A stretch of DNA of 19,909 nt. Origin: JADJPL01 sp964607915 (GTDB taxonomy: Bacteria > Bacteroidota > Bacteroidia > Chitinophagales > Saprospiraceae). Positions 15,707 to 19,909 of this stretch are shown here, one piece after another. Below the pieces are notes generated by a model. The model saw only the letters and a program-made list of their open reading frames with translations, ran no database searches and was not told where the DNA came from. The stretch spans positions 1-19,909 of the forward strand of contig CAZSMU010000065.1 in the NCBI GenBank assembly GCA_964607915.1, given 5' to 3'. Positions within the stretch are counted from its first letter, which is position 1. Each line of letters begins with the position of its first letter. The position numbers were made by a program, and so were the translations under genes.

Positions 15707-17608
15707 TTATTGCGATTCCTTCATTTCTATGATGAGGGCTGTTTCTGCGGGGGCTTGGGGAGCTTCATCTTTTTCGACGCGCAGATTTTCGATGATGAAG
15801 TCCTGTCGTTCGGGAGTATTTTTGCCCATGTAGTAGGACAGGACATCGTCTAGGTCTGTCCGTTCGTTCATGAGCACCGGTTCCAGTCGGATTTGTTCGC
15901 CGATGAAGGCTCCGAACTCGTCGGGGGATATTTCGCCGAGGCCTTTGAAGCGGGTGATTTCCGCTTTGCCGCGCAACTTGCGCAGGGCGGCTTGTTTTTC
16001 CGATTCGTTGTAGCAATAGAACTTTTGGTTTTTATCGCGTACGCGGAAGAGGGGGGTTTGGAGGATAAAGAGGTGTCCGTTCCGCACCAATTCCGGGAAG
16101 AACTGGAGGAAGAAGGTCAGGAGGAGGAGGCGGATATGCATGCCGTCCACGTCGGCGTCGGTAGCGACGACGATGCGGTTGTAGCGCAGGTCGTCCAGGC
16201 CATCTTCGATATTGAGCGCATGTTGGAGGAGGTTGAATTCCTCGTTTTCATAGACTACTTTTTTGGTGAGACCATAGCAGTTGAGTGGTTTTCCGCGCAG
16301 GCTGAAGACAGCCTGGGTCTGCACATCGCGGGATTTGGTGATGGAGCCGCTGGCCGAATCGCCTTCGGTGATAAACAAGGTGGAGGCCAGGCGGAGATCT
16401 TCGGCGGTTTTTTTGGGGGGATCGCTGAGGTGGATGCGGCAGTCGCGCAATTTTTTGTTGTGCAGGTTGGCCTTTTTAGCCCTTTGGTTGGCCAATTTCT
16501 GGATATCGGCGATTTCCTTTCGTTCCCGTTCGGACTGGATGATGCGTTTTTCGAGGGCTTTTGCGACTTCCGGGTGGGCATGGAGGAAGTTGTCGAGGTG
16601 TTTTTTGACAAAGTTCCCCAGGAAGGTGCGGATGGTTTCCCCATCCGGGGCGATATGAGCGGAGCCCAGTTTGGTTTTGGTCTGGGATTCGAAGACGGGC
16701 TCTTCGATGCGGACGCTTACGGCGGCGACGATAGAGGTCAGGATATCTTTGCGGTCGTATTTTTTGAAAAATTCCTGGACGGTTTTGGCGACGGCGTCTT
16801 TGAACGCATTGAGATGGGTACCGCCCTGGGTGGTATTTTGTCCATTGACGAAGGAGTAGTACTGTTCGCCATAGTGGTTGCCGTGGCTCATAGCGATCTC
16901 CACGTCTTCCCCTTTCATGTGGACGATGGGGTAGCGGAGGACTTCGTTGCGCGTCTTTCGCTCGAGCAGGTCGAGGAGTCCGTTTTTGGACTGTATGATG
17001 GTTCCGTTATAGTTGATTTTCAGTCCTGAGTTCAGGTAGGCGTAGTTCCAGAGCTGGGATTCGAGGTGTTCGCGGCGGAATCGGAAGTTTTTGAACACGC
17101 TGTTGTCGGGGCAGAAGCGGACCAGGGTGCCATTTGGTTCGCCGGAGTTTTTGACCGGGTGTTCGGTTTGTAGCTCGCCCTGTTGGAACTCGGCGGTTTT
17201 TTCGGAGCCGTCGCGCACTGCTTTGACCAGGAAGTAGGAGGAAAGTGCGTTCACTGCTTTGGTGCCCACCCCGTTGAGGCCTACGGATTTTTTGAAAGCT
17301 TTGGAGTCATATTTGCCGCCGGTATTGATTTTGGAGACGCAGTCTATGACTTTGCCGAGGGGGATCCCGCGTCCAAAGTCGCGGATTTCGGCGGATTCCT
17401 CATCTATTTTTACGACGATTTCGCGGCCGTGGCCCATGACGAACTCATCGATGGCATTGTCCATGACTTCCTTGACCAGGACGTAGATGCCGTCGTCGCT
17501 GGAGGAGCCGTCGCCCAGTTTGCCTATGTACATGCCCGGGCGGAGGCGGATGTGCTCGCGCCAGTCCAGGGAACGGATGTTGTCTTCGGTATAAGCAGTT
17601 TTTGACAT
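15707..17608 (-). CDS. parE: DNA topoisomerase IV subunit B (type IIA topoisomerase ATPase subunit)
   Basis: The 633-residue protein shows the GHKL ATPase motifs EVMDNAIDEFV, IRDFGRGIPLG and KKSVGLNGVGTKAVNALSS. The transducer domain contains YSFVNGQNTTQGGTHLNAF, with a QTKTKLGS loop. The TOPRIM domain has FITEGDSASG (E415) and ATDADVDGMHIR (D484, D486, D488), the metal-binding residues for DNA cleavage. It ends with the GLGEISPDEF-type segment. Length and spacing match ParE/topoisomerase IV B of Bacteroidota rather than the longer GyrB of proteobacteria. It pairs with ParC to decatenate chromosomes. No parC follows; the next gene on this strand is lon. The ATG ending at 17608 lies about 150 nt downstream of a strong -7 element (17768-17775, minus strand), giving an unusually long leader that contains a terminator-like hairpin. 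Confidence 0.93.
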   Translation of the reverse strand: MSKTAYTEDNIRSLDWREHIRLRPGMYIGKLGDGSSSDDGIYVLVKEVMDNAIDEFVMGHGREIVVKIDEESAEIRDFGRGIPLGKVIDCVSKINTGGKYDSKAFKKSVGLNGVGTKAVNALSSYFLVKAVRDGSEKTAEFQQGELQTEHPVKNSGEPNGTLVRFCPDNSVFKNFRFRREHLESQLWNYAYLNSGLKINYNGTIIQSKNGLLDLLERKTRNEVLRYPIVHMKGEDVEIAMSHGNHYGEQYYSFVNGQNTTQGGTHLNAFKDAVAKTVQEFFKKYDRKDILTSIVAAVSVRIEEPVFESQTKTKLGSAHIAPDGETIRTFLGNFVKKHLDNFLHAHPEVAKALEKRIIQSERERKEIADIQKLANQRAKKANLHNKKLRDCRIHLSDPPKKTAEDLRLASTLFITEGDSASGSITKSRDVQTQAVFSLRGKPLNCYGLTKKVVYENEEFNLLQHALNIEDGLDDLRYNRIVVATDADVDGMHIRLLLLTFFLQFFPELVRNGHLFILQTPLFRVRDKNQKFYCYNESEKQAALRKLRGKAEITRFKGLGEISPDEFGAFIGEQIRLEPVLMNERTDLDDVLSYYMGKNTPERQDFIIENLRVEKDEAPQAPAETALIIEMKESQ

Positions 17609-17662
17609 AGTCGTGTGCGTGTTTTGAACTTTCTGTTAAACAGGGGTGTATCCAAAAGGGTT

Positions 17663-17706
17663 AAAAAAAACGGGCGGCAGGGGAAACGGATGTCACCTTC
17701 CCCCGC
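17663..17706 (-). promoter_or_regulatory. Terminator-like hairpin in the parE leader, candidate attenuator
   Basis: Read on the minus strand, GGGGAA (17703-17698) pairs with TTCCCC (17685-17680). The stem extends through a G-U wobble and a GC step to about 9 bp around a 12-nt loop. Eight T residues follow at 17670-17663, six bases beyond the stem. An alternative stem, GCGGG with CCCGT, would abut the T run directly. The element lies between the parE promoter and the parE ATG, so if it works it would attenuate parE rather than end an upstream gene. The regulatory role is inference. Confidence 0.35.
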
Positions 17707-17756
17707 GTTGTAAAATAAGGTAGGGCAAAGTATCGCATTATGAACAAAAAATTAAA

Positions 17757-17764
17757 TACTTTTG
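17757..17764 (+). promoter_or_regulatory. Bacteroidota-type -7 element (TACTTTTG), rightward
   Basis: TACTTTTG matches TAnnTTTG and lies 66 bp before the TTG start at 17831. No clear TTTG -33 element is seen at the expected distance upstream. It is only 3 bp from the oppositely oriented -7 element serving parE, so the two promoters probably exclude each other. Confidence 0.55.
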
Positions 17765-17767
17765 CAA

Positions 17768-17796
17768 CAAAGATAGGTCTTTTTGCCTAAAACAAA
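17768..17796 (-). promoter_or_regulatory. parE promoter (TTTG, 17 bp, TATCTTTG), leftward
   Basis: On the minus strand, TTTG (17796-17793), a 17-bp spacer and TATCTTTG (17775-17768) match the Bacteroidota -33/-7 consensus very well. Transcription would start near 17761 and run about 150 nt before the parE ATG. The -33 region lies within a 17-bp dyad, AAAAACAAtTTGTTTTT (17795-17811). Confidence 0.6.
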
Positions 17797-17811
17797 AAAC
17801 AATTTGTTTTT
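17795..17811. repeat. 17-bp dyad (8-bp arms) in the parE divergent promoter region
   Basis: AAAAACAAtTTGTTTTT has perfect 8-bp arms around one central T. It overlaps the -33 side of the leftward parE promoter and lies in the leader of the rightward gene, a position suited to an operator. AT-rich composition makes a chance dyad possible. Confidence 0.35.
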
Positions 17812-17830
17812 AACCACATAATTTCTAAAC

Positions 17831-18349
17831 TTGAGCCAGAAAAACCTATACCGGCATCCGGCGATGCAGCTTTTGGAGGGTGCCATCCGTCGGGAGGCGC
17901 AGCAGCAGGTTGCTGCCGGTGCGGCTCTGCTTCTTTTGGGAATCTACCTGGCGTATAACACCTTCCACAGCAATGTTCCGCTGATGGTCATCGGGTTGGC
18001 GATTGCGTTGATTTCGGCCAAGTTGCTCCATTATGCGGTGGTGAATTTGAAGGAAGGCAACAACCGCCTGTTGCAAATTCTCGAAAAGCAGCCCGGGCAG
18101 ATTGTCTGGGTGTACTCCGTGGTCGTTGAGCGGGCGCCCTTTGGCATATACCTGTACCGCAGCGGGACGGTCTTTTTCAAACTTGCCGATGGGATGGAGC
18201 TCAGCGTACGGCTTCCCGTGCGCTACATGCGCACGATTTCCCGTTTTTTGAACCGTCTGCTGCCCCATGCGACCTTTGGGTATTCGGCCGACCGCGAGTA
18301 TTCGTTCCGTCTGAGTCCGGAGAGTTTGCGCAAGGCCAATAAGGACTGA
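17831..18349 (+). CDS. Small membrane protein of unknown function, two transmembrane helices
   Basis: I do not recognise this 172-residue protein. It has a polar N-terminus (1-26), two hydrophobic helices (about 27-43 and 49-66, the second VPLMVIGLAIALISAKLL) and a cytoplasmic or periplasmic domain of about 100 residues. That domain is beta-rich in appearance, with IVWVYSVVVERAPFGIYLYR, FFKLADGMELSVRLPVRYM and a basic end. The layout recalls small PH-like or YcxB-like membrane proteins, but I cannot confirm that. The start is probably TTG at 17831, since an in-frame stop lies at 17819-17821. The next in-frame ATG is at 17864 (MQLLEGAIRREAQQQ) and would also leave both helices intact. It is preceded by a -7 element at 17757-17764 and ends 34 bp before the LD-carboxypeptidase gene, with which it may be co-transcribed. 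Confidence 0.78.
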   Translation: MSQKNLYRHPAMQLLEGAIRREAQQQVAAGAALLLLGIYLAYNTFHSNVPLMVIGLAIALISAKLLHYAVVNLKEGNNRLLQILEKQPGQIVWVYSVVVERAPFGIYLYRSGTVFFKLADGMELSVRLPVRYMRTISRFLNRLLPHATFGYSADREYSFRLSPESLRKANKD

Positions 18350-18383
18350 TTGGTTCCTCATCACGCTCTAAAGAAAACAAGGA

Positions 18384-19436
18384 ATGAACAGGAGGATTTT
18401 TTCCAGGAACATCGGTCTCGGAGCCTTTTTGCCCATCCTGGGCGGGCTTTGTTCGCCGCGCGGTGAGGAGCGCTTTGAAGCACCCTCCGCATTGGTCAAG
18501 CCGGAGCGCTTGCGCGCGGGCGACAAGATAGGTCTGGTTACGCCGGGCAGTTTCATTCCCGACCGCACATTGGAAAAGGCCATCGCCAACATCCGGGCGC
18601 TGGGCTTCGAGGTGGTGTTGGGCAAGCATATCCGCGCGAAAAACGGGTATATCGCCGGCACCGACGAGCAGCGCCTCGACGATCTGCACGCCATGTTCTA
18701 CGACTCCGACATCCGTGGGGTGTGGTGTGCGCGCGGAGGCTACGGTTGTACCCGTCTGCTCCCCGACATAGACTACGGCCTCATCCGAAAAAACCCGAAG
18801 GTGCTGATCGGGTACAGCGATATAACCGCCTTGCATCTGGCCATACACCAGCGCACGGGATTGGTGACCTTTCACGGGCCAGTGGCGGGCTCAGATTTCA
18901 CGGAGTACACTACCCGCCACGTAAAAGCGGTTCTGATGGACGCGGCCGCCCCGCACGTCATAGATGCGATGAGCGACTACGGCACGGTCAAAAACCCGGA
19001 GTTGTACAAGCCTTTGGTGATCCGCCCGGGCACGGTGCGCGGTCCGTTGTGGGGAGGCAACCTCTCCCTGCTGGCAGCGATGGCCGGAACGGAATTCGGT
19101 CTGGACGCCAGTGGTAAGCTCATCTTCATGGAGGATATTGATGAAAAGCCCTACCGCGTGGACCGCATGTTGACCCAGTTGCGCCAGTCGGCCAAGCTCG
19201 ACCAGGCGGCGGCGTTCGGCCTGGGCGTCTTTGCGGGCTGTGTCCCCGAACCCGGCGACGAATCCCTCACGCTGGCCCAGACCGTTGCCGACCGGCTCAG
19301 CGACCTGGGGCGTCCCGCCGTATATGGGCTTACTTTTGGGCATATTGCCCACCAGTGCACCTTGCCCATGGGGATTTCTGCCGAGTTAGACACCGAGCAA
19401 ATGCGCCTGACTCTGCTCGAACCCTCGGTCTCCTGA
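18384..19436 (+). CDS. S66-family LD-carboxypeptidase (muramoyltetrapeptide carboxypeptidase-like) with Tat-like leader
   Basis: The 350-residue protein has the S66 fold: LRAGDKIGLVTPGS near 48, ARGGYGCTRLLPDIDY, IGYSDITALH with the nucleophile S145, GPLWGGNLSLL, FMEDIDEKPYRVDRML with E250, and FGHIAHQCTLPMG with H320. These form the Ser-Glu-His triad of LdcA-type enzymes, which remove the terminal D-alanine from muropeptide tetrapeptides during cell-wall recycling. Most LdcA proteins are cytoplasmic, but this one has an N-terminal extension with a twin-arginine-like motif (NRRIFSRN) and a hydrophobic stretch, suggesting export by the Tat pathway. A microcin-immunity (MccF-like) function is an alternative for the family but nothing here points to it. 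Length is slightly above the usual 300-310 because of the leader. It follows a small membrane-protein gene by 34 bp. Confidence 0.92.
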   Translation: MNRRIFSRNIGLGAFLPILGGLCSPRGEERFEAPSALVKPERLRAGDKIGLVTPGSFIPDRTLEKAIANIRALGFEVVLGKHIRAKNGYIAGTDEQRLDDLHAMFYDSDIRGVWCARGGYGCTRLLPDIDYGLIRKNPKVLIGYSDITALHLAIHQRTGLVTFHGPVAGSDFTEYTTRHVKAVLMDAAAPHVIDAMSDYGTVKNPELYKPLVIRPGTVRGPLWGGNLSLLAAMAGTEFGLDASGKLIFMEDIDEKPYRVDRMLTQLRQSAKLDQAAAFGLGVFAGCVPEPGDESLTLAQTVADRLSDLGRPAVYGLTFGHIAHQCTLPMGISAELDTEQMRLTLLEPSVS

Positions 19437-19484
19437 CCGGGAAAAGGGTTGATTTTCCGCATTGTCGGGTAAGGGTTTTGTCGC

Positions 19485-19492
19485 TACCTTTG
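19485..19492 (+). promoter_or_regulatory. Bacteroidota-type -7 element (TACCTTTG)
   Basis: TACCTTTG is an exact match to TAnnTTTG, 16 bp before the ATG at 19509. A TTG at 19462-19464 is a possible -33 element. The leader would be only about 10 nt, as seen for other genes of this phylum. Confidence 0.55.
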
Positions 19493-19508
19493 GGGAAATA
19501 CCCTTGTC

Positions 19509-19781
19509 ATGGAAGTACTCGAGCCTAAAAATCTGAAACAATTCCACCGCGACTTGCGCTGGTCCACCCGCATCTATACGTTAATCGCGCTGATTATCGG
19601 GGTGGGTGCTTTTGTATTCGACTTGTGGGGTACGCAGTGGGCCCTGCTCATGATGCTGGCCCTGGGGGTCGCCCTTTTCGTCGAGAGTTTCGCCATTTCC
19701 TTTCACCGGCACCCGCGTACCTGGCGCGTCATCCGCATCCTGATTATGCTGGCATTGGCTTTGCTGCTGTTTATTGGGTGA
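19509..19781 (+). CDS. Small membrane protein of unknown function, about three transmembrane helices
   Basis: I do not recognise a family for this 90-residue protein. It has a charged N-terminus (MEVLEPKNLKQFHRDLRW) and hydrophobic segments at about 22-38 (IYTLIALIIGVGAFVFD), 43-64 and 73-89. A short basic loop (FHRHPRTWR) lies between the second and third. An exact -7 promoter element lies just upstream and a large hairpin just downstream, so it appears to be a complete single-gene transcription unit rather than a spurious frame. Confidence 0.72.
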   Translation: MEVLEPKNLKQFHRDLRWSTRIYTLIALIIGVGAFVFDLWGTQWALLMMLALGVALFVESFAISFHRHPRTWRVIRILIMLALALLLFIG

Positions 19782-19792
19782 TGTAGGGGTTC

Positions 19793-19869
19793 TTTTTCAC
19801 CCCTCGGTTATTCCCCCCGCAACAAGTATGTTAGACTTGTTGCGAGGGGAACCATCGAGGGGTCAAAAA
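19793..19869. repeat. Long imperfect hairpin (77 nt), possible bidirectional terminator or palindromic repeat
   Basis: Four nested paired blocks are seen. TTTTT (19793-19797) pairs with AAAAA (19865-19869). ACCCCTCG (19799-19806) pairs with CGAGGGGT (19856-19863). TTCCCC (19811-19816) pairs with GGGGAA (19846-19851). CGCAACAAGT (19818-19827) pairs with ACTTGTTGCG (19835-19844), around a 7-nt loop. About 29 base pairs form with only small mismatches. The outer A run can alternatively pair with T residues at 19875-19879 (AAAAAGGcCCTTTTT). It lies 12 bp beyond the stop of the small membrane gene. Termination is likely; the size and the shared arm with the post-hemW hairpin also fit a dispersed palindromic repeat. 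Confidence 0.6.
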
Positions 19870-19909
19870 GGCCCTTTTTCGCCCATGCTGTGCCTTTTTT
19901 CGGTCATAT

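Noticed and set aside
15893..17029. 378-codon open frame on the plus strand opposite parE
   Set aside because: Rich in Phe, Gly, Asp and Val as expected from reversed parE codons; no recognisable domain. parE is certain.
1..19909. CRISPR arrays, tRNAs, rRNAs, transposases, phage or toxin-antitoxin genes
   Set aside because: None seen by eye on either strand; all long stretches are accounted for by ordinary coding regions and short gaps.

Overview
The window looks like chromosomal housekeeping and glycan-metabolism DNA from a GC-rich member of the Bacteroidota, plausibly of the Saprospiraceae/Chitinophagales type. The lineage call is inference. It rests on -7 elements matching the Bacteroidota consensus TAnnTTTG ahead of several genes (near 1011, 1772, 17757, 17768 and 19485), a general lack of strong Shine-Dalgarno sequences, and typical families: a nitrilase-like protein of the GNAT-fused type, a one-cysteine DksA/TraR-like protein, GH92, a CarboxypepD_reg-like protein and a topoisomerase IV-type ParE. 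I see no CRISPR array, tRNA, rRNA, insertion sequence, prophage or defence island. No gap without a gene exceeds about 225 bp.

Layout, left to right. 1-941 (+) is the 3' end of a nitrilase-superfamily gene that enters from upstream; two of its three catalytic residues are substituted. 1046-1741 (+) encodes a DksA/TraR-like protein with a long charged tail, and 1831-2034 (+) encodes ribosomal protein bS21 (rpsU). Each has its own promoter, and a hairpin follows rpsU. 2165-3745 (+) encodes an exported D-aminoacylase-like amidohydrolase, 3825-6269 (+) a GH92 alpha-mannosidase lipoprotein, and 6302-7417 (+) the radical-SAM haem chaperone HemW. 7510-8361 and 8362-9546 (+) are an abutting pair: an FAA hydrolase and a secreted GH16 glycosidase. 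9612-11405 (+) encodes an Omp85/BamA-type outer-membrane barrel. Its 3' end overlaps tail to tail with a minus-strand pair: a GT9 heptosyltransferase-like gene (11392-12372) preceded by a secreted CarboxypepD_reg-like protein (12388-13035). Still on the minus strand come lon (13111-15516) and parE (15707-17608). A 222-bp divergent promoter region separates parE from a small membrane protein (17831-18349, +). An S66 LD-carboxypeptidase with a twin-arginine-like leader follows (18384-19436, +), then a 90-residue membrane protein (19509-19781, +). The window ends in a long imperfect hairpin.

How the genes fit together (inference). Several products act at or outside the inner membrane: GH92 and GH16 glycosidases, a D-aminoacylase-like hydrolase, an LD-carboxypeptidase, an Omp85 barrel and a GT9 enzyme of surface-glycan type. 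This suits a glycan-scavenging lifestyle, but I see no SusC/SusD pair and so no classical polysaccharide utilisation locus. Lon, ParE, bS21 and HemW are core functions. The least ordinary items are the nitrilase-like protein lacking the catalytic Glu and Cys, the compact divergent promoters with a terminator-like leader upstream of parE, and a shared inverted-repeat motif in two intergenic hairpins. I found no convincing new multi-gene system.
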